Assembly (NCBI GenBank): GCA_018241445.1
Contig: JAFEDT010000003.1
Location: 62,001-126,000 of the forward strand
Reading direction: 5' to 3'
DNA length: 64,000 nt
Source: Pseudomonadota bacterium
Lineage (GTDB): Bacteria; Pseudomonadota; Gammaproteobacteria; Steroidobacterales; Steroidobacteraceae
Under the pieces are notes generated by a model. It saw only the letters and a program-made list of their open reading frames with translations, did not search any database and had not been told where the DNA came from. Every line of letters begins with the position of its first letter. The first letter of the stretch is position 1. The translations under genes were made by a program, and so were the position numbers. Shown here piece by piece: positions 31,165 to 39,470 of this stretch.

Positions 31165-32790
31165 ATGTCTGAAGCCGACCCGACCTCCGAAGCTGCCGCG
31201 CGCGCGCAGAAGCTGAACACCCGCGCCGCCGGAGTGGTGGCGCTGGCGGTGCTATGCAGCCGCGTATTGGGACTGGCGCGCGAGCAGATCTTCGCGGCCC
31301 TGTTCGGCGGTGGGCGGGTGATGGACGCCTTCACCATGGCGTTCCGCATTCCCAACCTGCTGCGCGACCTGTTCGCGGAAGGGGCGCTGTCGACGGCTTT
31401 CGTCACGGTATTCAGCCGCGTGTCGGCACTGAAGGGGGATGCAGCCGCCTGGCGCCTGGCCAACAAGGTGGCCACGCTGACGGCGATTACCCTGAGTGCG
31501 ATCACCGTGATCGGGGTGCTGTCGGCACCCTGGCTGGTGGCGGCCCTGGCCCCGGGCTTCGATGCCGACAAGGCGGCGCTGACTGTGACGCTGACCCGGG
31601 TGATGTACCCGTTCATCCTGCTGGTGTCCCTGGCGGCGCTGGTCATGGGGTTGCTCAATGCCCGCGGCGTGTTCGGCGTGCCGGCGATGGCCTCGAGTTT
31701 CTTCAACCTGGGTTCCATCGTTGCCGGGGTGCTGCTGGGCTATTGGCTCGATCCGCACCTCGGCCCGCACGCGATCCTGGGGCTGGCGATCGGCACGCTG
31801 ATCGGCGGCGGACTGCAGTTCGCGGTGCAGCTCCCGGCCCTGCGCCGTGCGGGCTACACCTTCCACGCGGACTTCGCCTGGCGCGATCCGGACGTGGCCG
31901 CCATCCTGCGCCTGATGGGACCGTCGGTGATCGCCGCCAGTACCGTGCAGGTCAATGTGCTGGTGAACTCGATATTCGCTTCCCGGCTCGGCGACGGACC
32001 GACGTTCTGGCTGTCGGTGGCATTCCGCCTGATGCAGTTGCCGCTGGGCGTGTTCGGCGTGGCGCTGGGCACGGTGGCGCTGCCGCTGCTGGCGCGCATG
32101 GCCGCCACCGGCAACCTGGTCGCATTCAGGAGCGAGCTGGCGCGTGGCATGCGCCTGGCCTTCCTGATGACCATACCGGCTGCCGTAGGGCTGGCGGTAC
32201 TGGCGGAGCCCATCATCTCGGTGCTGTACCAGCACGGCCGCTTCGGCGCGTACGAGACGGCCGAGAGCGCCGGCGCGCTGCGCTTCTATGCGCTCGGCCT
32301 GTGCGGCTACGCGGCCCTGAAGGTGCTGGTGAACGCCTTCTACGCCATCGACCGTCGCAAGACACCGATGGTGGTCAGCTGCGTCGCCGTGATCGTGAAC
32401 CTGGTCCTGAACTGGACGTTTACGGTGCATCTGGGTTGGGGCCATCGTGGGCTCGCGTTCTCCACCGCGTGCGTGGCCACCTGCAACTTCCTCATTCTCT
32501 ATATGCTGATGCGCGCGCACCTCGGCCGGCTGGAGTCTGGCGCCATGGCCAGCCTGCTGCTGCGGGTGGCGGTCGCCTCGCTGGTGCTGCTGGCCATCTG
32601 CTGGGCGGGCGGACACTGGCTGCTGGCCGACTGGGCGGTGCAGCCGTTCTGGCCGAAGTGCCTGAGGCTGATGCTTGTCATCGCCGTGGCCGCTGCCGCG
32701 TTCTTCCTGACAGCCAGTGCGCTCGGTATCGTGGAGGTGCGCGATCTGGCGCACGCCCTGCGCCGGCGCCTGCTGCGCACGCGCAGCTGA
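31165..32790 (+). CDS. murJ: Lipid II flippase MurJ
   Basis: 541 residues with about 14 membrane segments, the MATE-like MOP flippase layout. Distinctive family stretches: VLCSRVLGLAREQIFAALFG, MDAFTMAFRIPNLLRDLFAE, EGALSTAFVTVF, and QLPLGVFGVALGTVALPLLA. MurJ moves lipid II across the inner membrane for peptidoglycan synthesis. The Arg and Asp residues of the central cavity region (RVLGLARE, MDAF) are present. It follows the TonB receptor after 85 bp; the ribosome site is weak (the start ATG at 31165 follows CGCGCCCGC). Confidence 0.9.
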   Translation: MSEADPTSEAAARAQKLNTRAAGVVALAVLCSRVLGLAREQIFAALFGGGRVMDAFTMAFRIPNLLRDLFAEGALSTAFVTVFSRVSALKGDAAAWRLANKVATLTAITLSAITVIGVLSAPWLVAALAPGFDADKAALTVTLTRVMYPFILLVSLAALVMGLLNARGVFGVPAMASSFFNLGSIVAGVLLGYWLDPHLGPHAILGLAIGTLIGGGLQFAVQLPALRRAGYTFHADFAWRDPDVAAILRLMGPSVIAASTVQVNVLVNSIFASRLGDGPTFWLSVAFRLMQLPLGVFGVALGTVALPLLARMAATGNLVAFRSELARGMRLAFLMTIPAAVGLAVLAEPIISVLYQHGRFGAYETAESAGALRFYALGLCGYAALKVLVNAFYAIDRRKTPMVVSCVAVIVNLVLNWTFTVHLGWGHRGLAFSTACVATCNFLILYMLMRAHLGRLESGAMASLLLRVAVASLVLLAICWAGGHWLLADWAVQPFWPKCLRLMLVIAVAAAAFFLTASALGIVEVRDLAHALRRRLLRTRS

Positions 32791-32900
32791 TCGGGGCGGC
32801 ACGGCCGCCTGCCGAGGTGTTTGCAAGTGTGAACTGGTGCCGGCACCGGATGCCGTACCGCGGCCTTCATTCAGTCGCAATTCAGGGAAAGGACCCGAAG

Positions 32901-33605
32901 ATGCTCTCCATGAAAACCTCGCTCCGATTCCTTTTACCCCTGGGAATGCTGGCCTGCGCGCCGGTGATGGCCCAGGGTTACGGCCAATACGGCCAGCATT
33001 ACTCCGGGCGCGGCTATGACTACCGCCCGGTACAGTGGTTCGTGGACGTCGGGCCGAGCATCCCGGTCGGCCGCACCGCGGACTTTCTCAACACCGGCAT
33101 CACGCTGGGGACCGGCGTGACCTTCACCCCGCAGCCGGGCAGCCCCTTCAAGCTGCGCGCGGAGGTGGACTACAGCCGCTACAACGCAACCCGCAACCTG
33201 ATCTCCCTCGGCGAGGCGGTGAACCAGGTGCAGATCGACGATGGCACCGGCCAGGTCATCAGCGGGCAGATCAACGGGGTACTCGAGGCGCCGGTGGGCC
33301 CCGCGGTGCGGCTGTACGCGACCGCCGGCGTCGGTGTCGCTTACCGCCGCATCGAGCTGACGCAGCGCGTGGTGTATGGCGGCTGGTATTGCGATCCGTG
33401 GGTGGGCTGGTGTCAGCCTGACTACGCCCCCGGCGACCTGCTGGTCGCCAGTTACGACACCACCCGCTTCGCCTGGAACGCCGGCGCCGGCATCGACTTT
33501 GCGTTGCCCGGCGGGCAGTCGTGGTTCATCGAGGCGCGCTACGAACGCATCGAGACCCAGGAGCCGACCACCTTCGTCCCGATCCGCATCGGCATGCGCT
33601 TCTGA
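32901..33605 (+). CDS. Small outer-membrane beta-barrel protein
   Basis: 234 residues from ATG 32901 (GGGAAAGG upstream; a second ATG three codons on is possible). Signal peptide ends at VMAQG. The rest alternates polar and aromatic residues in about eight to ten predicted strands (WFVDVGPSIPVGRTADFL, LRAEVDYSRYNATR, VGVAYRRIELTQRVV) and ends in IRIGMRF, with the terminal Phe used for BAM recognition. A four-cysteine-poor loop holds WYCDPWVGWCQPDY, a likely surface disulfide. It belongs to the broad OmpW/OmpA-like porin-family barrels; no specific ligand can be named. Confidence 0.75.
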   Translation: MLSMKTSLRFLLPLGMLACAPVMAQGYGQYGQHYSGRGYDYRPVQWFVDVGPSIPVGRTADFLNTGITLGTGVTFTPQPGSPFKLRAEVDYSRYNATRNLISLGEAVNQVQIDDGTGQVISGQINGVLEAPVGPAVRLYATAGVGVAYRRIELTQRVVYGGWYCDPWVGWCQPDYAPGDLLVASYDTTRFAWNAGAGIDFALPGGQSWFIEARYERIETQEPTTFVPIRIGMRF

Positions 33606-33659
33606 ACCGGGGCCCCGCCAGCCTTCGCGACCCTGGGGGAACATGCGTCCTGGCCCGAA

Positions 33660-33679
33660 GTGTGTAACAACATACACAC
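33660..33679. repeat. Inverted repeat between convergent genes
   Basis: Arms GTGTGTA and TACACAC around ACAACA, in the 112-bp gap between the stops of the barrel protein and the leftward hutG. It could act as a weak terminator or a protein site; there is no T tract. Confidence 0.35.
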
Positions 33680-33717
33680 CATCGGCGGATGGAGGACAAC
33701 ACCCGGGGCCAGGCCGA

Positions 33718-34563
33718 TTACCCCGGGGCCGCGGGGGTCCACAGAACGCGCAGGCAGCCGCCCAGGACCTCGCGCAGTACCGCACGCAATGGTTGCGCGA
33801 AGTCTTCATCGTAGCCGCACGGCCAGTTGCCGGAATCCACGGCGCCGCGCGGTTCACGCAAGTACCCGCGGCAGGCCAGCTCCATCTGCAGCGCGTGCGC
33901 GCCGGCCGCCGGCTGGCCGTAATGCCGGGTGGTATAACCCCCCTTGAAGCGCCCGTTGGTGACCCAGGGCAGCCCGCTGGCCGCGCAGGCCTGTTCGACG
34001 GCCGCGGTCAGTTGCGGGGCGCAGCTCGCACCTTCGTAGGTGCCGATGTTGAACTGCGGCAGCTCGCCGCCGAACAGCCGCGGAATGTGCGAGCGGATGG
34101 AGTGGCAGTCGTACAGCAGCACCTGCCGGTGCCGCATCCGCAGACGCCCGAGCTGCTGCGCAATCGCACGGTGATAGGGCTCGAAGAACTCCCGGCGGCG
34201 CGACTCGATTTCCCGGGCGTCGGGCTCGCGGCCTGGCACGTACAGCGCTTCGCCGTCGAAAGTGGTGGTCGGGCAAAGTGCGGTGGTGGCCTGCCCCGGG
34301 TACAGCGAGACGCCGGAAGGGTCGCGGTTGCAGTCGATCACCGTACGCGAGACCGCCGTGCGCACCACGCTCGCGTCCAGCTCCGCGGCAAAATCGTACA
34401 ACCGATCGATGTACCAGTCCGTGTCCTTGCGTGCCAGCCACGGCGAGTGCAGTGCATCTTCCACCGCCGCGGGCAGCCAGGTGCCGGTGTGCGGCATGCA
34501 TAGCAGCAGGGGCGAGGCTCCCTCGCGCAGGTGCAACCAGGACGGGTATTCAGCGCCGTGCAT
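33718..34563 (-). CDS. hutG: N-formylglutamate deformylase HutG
   Basis: 281 residues from ATG 34563; the final step of the five-step histidine route, splitting N-formylglutamate into glutamate and formate. Family features: LLLCMPHTGTWLPAAV near the start, DTDWYIDRLYDFAAELDASV, the metal-site region TVIDCNRDPSG, LLYDCHSIRSHIPRLFGG, FNIGTYEGASC and NGRFKGGYTTRHYGQP. Divergent from hutF with only 15 bp between the two start codons and no clear ribosome site, unlike most genes here. A longer upstream reading continues into the hutF antisense and is not protein-like. Confidence 0.9.
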   Translation of the reverse strand: MHGAEYPSWLHLREGASPLLLCMPHTGTWLPAAVEDALHSPWLARKDTDWYIDRLYDFAAELDASVVRTAVSRTVIDCNRDPSGVSLYPGQATTALCPTTTFDGEALYVPGREPDAREIESRRREFFEPYHRAIAQQLGRLRMRHRQVLLYDCHSIRSHIPRLFGGELPQFNIGTYEGASCAPQLTAAVEQACAASGLPWVTNGRFKGGYTTRHYGQPAAGAHALQMELACRGYLREPRGAVDSGNWPCGYDEDFAQPLRAVLREVLGGCLRVLWTPAAPG

Positions 34564-34578
34564 GCAATAATGTAGCGC

Positions 34579-35943
34579 ATGTCGAGTCTGTGGTTCGAAC
34601 ACGCCCTGCTGCCGGAGGGCTGGGCGCGGGGCGTGCGCATCAGTGAACAGGCCGGCCGCATCGCGACCCTGCATCGGGGCGTCGAGGCAGGCGAGGGGGA
34701 CGAGCGTCATGCGATCGGGCTGCCCGGCCTGCCAAACCTGCACAGCCATGCCTTCCAGCGGGCGCTGGCCGGCCTGACGGAGCGCCGCGGCGCTGGCCAG
34801 GACAGCTTCTGGAGCTGGCGCGAACTGATGTACCGCTTCGTCAGCCGCCTCGATCCGCAGGACCTGGAAGCCATCACCGCCTTCGCTTTTGCGCAGATGC
34901 TGGAGGCGGGCTTCACCCACGTCGCGGAATTTCACTACCTGCACCACGCTGCGGGCGGCACGCCCTATACCGACGTTGGCGAGCTGGCCGCACGCGTCGC
35001 CGCGGCCGCTGCCGCCACCGGCATGGGACTGACGCTGCTGCCGGTGCTGTATGCGCACAGCGGGTTTGGCGGCGCTGCGCCAGGTGAGCGGCAGTTGCGC
35101 TTCATCAATGACGTCGATCGCTACACGCGGCTGCTGGCGCGCAGCCGCGAGGTGGTGGCGCCCCTCCCCGGCGCCACGGTGGGCATTGCGCCCCACAGCC
35201 TGCGCGCGGTCACCCCGCAGGAGCTGACTGCAGCGCTCGCTGCCGCTGGCGAGGGCCCGGTGCACATCCACATCGCCGAGCAGGTGCAGGAGGTGCAGGA
35301 CTGCCTGGCCTGGAGCGGCCAGCGTCCGGTGGAATGGCTGCTGGCGCATCACGGGCTCGATGAGCGCTGGTGCCTGGTGCATGCCACCCACGTCAACGAG
35401 GGCGAACTCGCCGGAATGGTGGCAAGCCGGGCGGTCGTCGGGCTGTGTCCGATCACGGAGTCGAGCCTGGGCGATGGCATATTCCCCGCTGCGGCGCTGA
35501 TGCAGCGTGCCGGGCGCTACGGGGTCGGAAGCGATTCCAACATCCAGCTCGATGCGGCCGGTGAGCTGCGCACCCTGGAGTACTCGCAGCGCCTGCAGCT
35601 GCGCTCGCGCAACGTGCTCACGGCGCCGGGCGCCTCCACCGGGCGCAGCCTGTTCGAGGCGTGCGTGCGCGGGGGTGCGCAGGCGGTCGGCCGCGGTGCG
35701 CCGGGCGAGGCGGGGCTCACGGCCGGCGCCTGGCTGGACCTGGTGAGCCTTGATGCGCAGCATCCGCTGCTCGTGGGCCGCGCGCACGATGAGTGGCTGG
35801 ACAGCTGGATCTTCGCGGGCGGCAACGACCTCATCGACTGCGTGTGGCGTGCCGGCAGGCGGGTTGTCAGCCGCGGCCGCCACCGCGACCACGAGGCGCT
35901 CGCCGCCCGCTACCGGCAGGCACTGGGCCGCCTGCTGGCGTGA
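34579..35943 (+). CDS. hutF: Formimidoylglutamate deiminase HutF
   Basis: 454 residues, amidohydrolase superfamily. HutF converts N-formimidoylglutamate to N-formylglutamate and ammonia. Metal-binding HSHAF in GLPNLHSHAFQRALAG, then SWRELMYRF, TLLPVLYAHSGFGG, HIHIAEQVQEVQDC (His ligand), LVHATHVNEGEL and GSDSNIQLDAAGELR (Asp ligand) are all present. Together with divergent hutG this forms the lower histidine pathway; hutH, hutU and hutI are not in the window. It has no obvious ribosome site, and its leader overlaps the hutG start. The next gene, cstA, follows after 18 bp. Confidence 0.9.
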   Translation: MSSLWFEHALLPEGWARGVRISEQAGRIATLHRGVEAGEGDERHAIGLPGLPNLHSHAFQRALAGLTERRGAGQDSFWSWRELMYRFVSRLDPQDLEAITAFAFAQMLEAGFTHVAEFHYLHHAAGGTPYTDVGELAARVAAAAAATGMGLTLLPVLYAHSGFGGAAPGERQLRFINDVDRYTRLLARSREVVAPLPGATVGIAPHSLRAVTPQELTAALAAAGEGPVHIHIAEQVQEVQDCLAWSGQRPVEWLLAHHGLDERWCLVHATHVNEGELAGMVASRAVVGLCPITESSLGDGIFPAAALMQRAGRYGVGSDSNIQLDAAGELRTLEYSQRLQLRSRNVLTAPGASTGRSLFEACVRGGAQAVGRGAPGEAGLTAGAWLDLVSLDAQHPLLVGRAHDEWLDSWIFAGGNDLIDCVWRAGRRVVSRGRHRDHEALAARYRQALGRLLA

Positions 35944-35961
35944 ACTGAACGAGGGGGAAAA

Positions 35962-38031
35962 GTGCGGGGAAAGATAATCGGCATCGCTCTTGCGCTGGTG
36001 GGCGCCTTCGCAATCGGCGGGATCGCCCTGCAGCGCCATGAGCCGATCAACTCACTGTGGATTGTCACCGCCGCGGTGTGCGTCTACCTGCTGGGCTACC
36101 GGGTATACGCCGCCTGGATCGCGAGTGCGGTATTGCAGGTCGATCCCACCCGGGCGACGCCTGCGGAGCGCCACGACAACGGGCGCGATTTCGTGCCGAC
36201 GCATCGCATGATCGTGTTCGGGCACCACTTCGCCGCGATCGCGGGCCCGGGTCCGCTGGTGGGTCCGACGCTGGCGGCGCAGTTTGGCTATCTGCCCGGA
36301 ACGCTGTGGATCCTGGTGGGCGCCGTGCTCGGGGGCTGCGTGCAGGACATGACGATCCTGCTGATGTCGACACGGCGCGACGGCCGCAGCCTGGGGCAGA
36401 TGGCGCGCGATGAACTGGGCCCCCTCGGCGGCTTCGCCGCGCTGATCGGCACGCTGCTGATCATGATCGTGCTGTGCGCGGTGCTGGGGCTGGTGATCGT
36501 CAACGTGATGAAGCACAGCCCCTGGGCCACCGCCACGGTGTTCGCCACCATTCCGGCGGCCATGATCGTAGGACTGTACCTGCGGGTCTGGCGCCCGGGA
36601 CGGGTGCTGGAGGCTTCGGTCCTGGGACTGGCGCTGCTGCTGCTGGCGTTGTGGGGCGGCGGCTGGATCGACCACCACCCGCAGTGGCGCGGGCTGTTCG
36701 ATTTCTCGGCCCTGTCGCTGGCGCTGTTCACCATTGCCTACGGATTCAGTGCCGCGGTGCTGCCGGTGTGGCTGCTGCTGGCGCCACGGGATTACCTGTC
36801 CACCTTCCTCAAGGTCGGCACAGTGATGCTGCTGGCCGTTGCCATTGTCGTCACCCACCCTCAGATCCGCATGCCGGCATTGTCGATATTCGCCTCGGGT
36901 GACGGCCCCCTGTTCGGCGGCAAGGTATTCCCCTTCGTGTTCGTCACCATTGCCTGCGGGGCGGTCTCGGGATTCCATGCGCTGGTATCCAGCGGCACGA
37001 CGCCCAAGCTGATCAGCAGCGAGGCCGACGTGCGCCTGGTGGGCTACGGCAGTATGGCGCTGGAGTCCTTCGTGGCCATCATGGCGCTGATCGCCGCCAC
37101 CCTGCTGGACCCCGGGGTGTACTTCGCCATCAACTCCGGCGCCGGCGTGGTCGGGGCGACGGCGGCCGAGGCGGTGCGCACCATCAGCAGCTGGGGCTAC
37201 CCGGTCACTGTGGAGCAGATGCACGCGCTCGCGGATGCCATGGGCGAGTCGACCTTGTTTGCGCGCACCGGTGGGGCGCCGTCGCTGGCGGTCGGCATGG
37301 CCAGCATCTTCGGCAGCAGCTTCGGCAAGTCGCTGATGGCGCTGTGGTATCACTTCGCTGTCATGTTCGAGGCGGTGTTCATCCTCTCGACGCTCGACGC
37401 CGGCACCCGCGTCGGCCGGTTCATGGTGCAGGACACGCTGTCGCACCTGTGGCCGTCGCTGGGTCGCACCTCCTGGTACCCCTCGGTGCTGTTCACCAGC
37501 GCCCTGATCGTGGGCGCCTGGGGTTACTTCCTGTACGTCGGCGTCATCGATCCCAATGGCGGGGTGAACATCCTGTGGCCGCTGTTCGGAATTTCCAACC
37601 AGATGCTGGCGGCGATCGCACTTTCTGTGGCCACCGGAATCATCATCAAGTCCGGCCGCCGCCGGCGCTATGCACTGGTGACGCTGCTGCCGCTCGCCTG
37701 GCTGGCAGTGATCACGAGCGTGGCTGCCTGGCAGAAGGTTGCGAGCCCCGACGTGCGTGTCGGCCTGTTCGCAGCGGCCTCGGGGCTTGCGCACAAGCTG
37801 GCGACGGGTCAGCTCTCGCCCGAGCGCGCCGCGGTTGCGCCGCAGTTGATTTTCAACCAGCGCCTGGACGGGTTCCTGGTGATCCTGTTCACGGCGATCC
37901 TGTGGTGCGTCATCGCGGACATGCTGCGCGTGTGCCTGCGCCGCTTGCGCGGACGGCCGCTGCTCGCCGGTTCGGAGACCCCCTACGTCAGCAGCCGCCT
38001 GGCGATGGCGGGGCAGGGGACAGGGGCATGA
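35962..38031 (+). CDS. cstA: CstA-family carbon starvation protein (peptide/pyruvate transporter)
   Basis: 689 residues from GTG 35962 (GAGGGGGAAA upstream). About 16-18 membrane segments with the CstA marks NGRDFVPTHRMIVFGHHFAA, IAGPGPLVGPTLAAQFGYLP, GCVQDMTILLMSTRRDGRS, FVTIACGAVSGFHALVSSGT, and a C-terminal CstA_5TM domain (LDAGTRVGRFMVQDTL, WPLFGISNQMLAAIAL). Family members take up peptides or pyruvate under carbon limitation. It overlaps the DUF466 gene (ATGA), the universal CstA companion. It may share a transcript with hutF. Confidence 0.9.
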   Translation: MRGKIIGIALALVGAFAIGGIALQRHEPINSLWIVTAAVCVYLLGYRVYAAWIASAVLQVDPTRATPAERHDNGRDFVPTHRMIVFGHHFAAIAGPGPLVGPTLAAQFGYLPGTLWILVGAVLGGCVQDMTILLMSTRRDGRSLGQMARDELGPLGGFAALIGTLLIMIVLCAVLGLVIVNVMKHSPWATATVFATIPAAMIVGLYLRVWRPGRVLEASVLGLALLLLALWGGGWIDHHPQWRGLFDFSALSLALFTIAYGFSAAVLPVWLLLAPRDYLSTFLKVGTVMLLAVAIVVTHPQIRMPALSIFASGDGPLFGGKVFPFVFVTIACGAVSGFHALVSSGTTPKLISSEADVRLVGYGSMALESFVAIMALIAATLLDPGVYFAINSGAGVVGATAAEAVRTISSWGYPVTVEQMHALADAMGESTLFARTGGAPSLAVGMASIFGSSFGKSLMALWYHFAVMFEAVFILSTLDAGTRVGRFMVQDTLSHLWPSLGRTSWYPSVLFTSALIVGAWGYFLYVGVIDPNGGVNILWPLFGISNQMLAAIALSVATGIIIKSGRRRRYALVTLLPLAWLAVITSVAAWQKVASPDVRVGLFAAASGLAHKLATGQLSPERAAVAPQLIFNQRLDGFLVILFTAILWCVIADMLRVCLRRLRGRPLLAGSETPYVSSRLAMAGQGTGA

Positions 38032-38258
38032 ACCTTCGCACTGCGCCGCCATCCGCGGCAGCGGCCCTGGTACGGCGGGCGGGCGGGGTGGTGCGCCGTG
38101 GCTGGCTGGCGCTGCGAACCCTGAGCGGCGATGACGCCTTCGAGCGCTACCTGCTGCACCACCAGCACTGCCATCCAGGCACTGCGGCGCTGGGCCGCCG
38201 GGAGTTCTACCTGCAGGAGCAGCGGCGCAAGTGGAGCGGCGTCAGCCGCTGTTGCTGA
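38028..38258 (+). CDS. YbdD/YjiX-family (DUF466) protein
   Basis: 76 residues, overlapping cstA by four bases. The family core is seen in GGVVRRGWLALRTLSGDDAF, ERYLLHHQHCHPG and REFYLQEQRRKWSGVSRCC, ending in the conserved RCC. It is nearly always encoded with CstA-type transporters and is thought to assist or modulate them; the mechanism is unknown. The 126 bp that follow hold no gene and lead to the arn operon; no PmrA-type box is evident there. Confidence 0.85.
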   Translation: MNLRTAPPSAAAALVRRAGGVVRRGWLALRTLSGDDAFERYLLHHQHCHPGTAALGRREFYLQEQRRKWSGVSRCC

Positions 38259-38384
38259 ATGGGGGCGGCGCAGGCTCTGCCCCCTGGCTCGTCCCCGCCC
38301 TCGCACGGGCGCTGAAGTGTTAACATGACAAACCGCGCCTTCGTCCGCGGGACCAGCTGACAATGAACAGACATTGAGGTCGGT

Positions 38385-39446
38385 ATGTCATTGAAGATCA
38401 TGATTCTCGGGGTCAACGGCTTTATCGGCAGCGCCCTCACCGAGGCGATCCTGCGCACGCGTGACTGGGAGGTCTACGGTATGGACCTCGCCGACAACAA
38501 GCTCGGGAATCTCCCGAAGAGTGAGCGTTTTCATTTCGTGGAAGGCGACATCACGATCAACCGGGAGTGGGTCGAGTATCACGTCAAGAAATGCGACGTG
38601 ATCGTGCCGCTGGTGGCGATCGCGAACCCCGCGCAGTACGTCACCCACCCACTCAAGGTGTTCGAGCTCGACTTCGAGGCCAACCTTGCCGTGGTGCGCC
38701 AGTGCGTCAAGTACGGCAAGCGCCTGGTGTTTCCCTCGACCTCGGAGGTCTACGGCATATCACCGGATTCGGTGCTCGACGAGGAGTCGAGCCCGCTGGC
38801 GTACGGCCCGATCAACAAGCAGCGCTGGATCTATGCGTGCTCGAAGCAGATGCTCGACCGCGTCATCTACGCCTACGGCGTACGCGACAACCTCGACTAC
38901 ACCCTGTTCCGGCCTTTCAACTTCATCGGCCCGAACCTCGACAATCCCGAGGAGCCGAAGGAGGGCAGTTCGCGGGTCTTTACCCAGTTCCTGTCGAACG
39001 TGCTCTACAAGCGGCCGATCAAGCTGGTGGACGGCGGCAGCCAGAAGCGCTCCTTCACTTACATCGATGACGCCATCGAGTGCCTGCTGATCATCCTCGA
39101 GAACCAGAACCGGCGCGCCAGCCAGGGTATTTTCAACATTGGCAACCCGGGCAACTGCATCTCGATCCGTGACCTGGCGCAGCGCACCATCCGCATCGCC
39201 CAGGAGTTTGCGGTGCTGCGTGACAATGCGCGCGCCACCGAGATCGTCGACGTTTCGGCCGGTGAGTATTACGGCAAGTACTACCAGGACATCCAGGTGC
39301 GCGTGCCCAATATTGAGGCGGCAAAGCGTGTGCTCGGGTGGCAACCCAAGACCGACATGGATACCGCCATACGGCGCACGATCGACTTCTACGTGAACCA
39401 GGAAGGATTTGGCACCCGCGCCGCACAGATGGCGGGCCTTTCCTAG
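38385..39446 (+). CDS. arnA: UDP-glucuronate decarboxylase half of ArnA (stand-alone)
   Basis: 353 residues. NAD+-dependent oxidative decarboxylation of UDP-glucuronate to UDP-4-keto-arabinose, first step of L-Ara4N synthesis. The Rossmann motif ILGVNGFIGSALTE, HFVEGDITI, EYHVKKCDVIVPLVAIANP, FPSTSEVYG, the catalytic Tyr in WIYACSKQMLDRVI and LFRPFNFIGPNLDN match the C-terminal half of E. coli ArnA. In enterobacteria this is fused to a formyltransferase; here that half is the separate gene at 43712. It starts the arn operon; arnT follows 24 bp later. Confidence 0.9.
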   Translation: MSLKIMILGVNGFIGSALTEAILRTRDWEVYGMDLADNKLGNLPKSERFHFVEGDITINREWVEYHVKKCDVIVPLVAIANPAQYVTHPLKVFELDFEANLAVVRQCVKYGKRLVFPSTSEVYGISPDSVLDEESSPLAYGPINKQRWIYACSKQMLDRVIYAYGVRDNLDYTLFRPFNFIGPNLDNPEEPKEGSSRVFTQFLSNVLYKRPIKLVDGGSQKRSFTYIDDAIECLLIILENQNRRASQGIFNIGNPGNCISIRDLAQRTIRIAQEFAVLRDNARATEIVDVSAGEYYGKYYQDIQVRVPNIEAAKRVLGWQPKTDMDTAIRRTIDFYVNQEGFGTRAAQMAGLS

Positions 39447-39470
39447 AGCCCTCAGGCCCGCTGCCCGAGC

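Noticed and set aside
33718..36039. hutG read as a 770-residue protein with a long N-terminal extension
   Set aside because: The extension is antisense to hutF and non-protein-like; the ATG at 34563 gives the normal family length.
36052..38052. Leftward open frame of about 660 codons opposite cstA
   Set aside because: Extremely Gln/His/Arg-rich mirror of membrane-helix codons; no motif.
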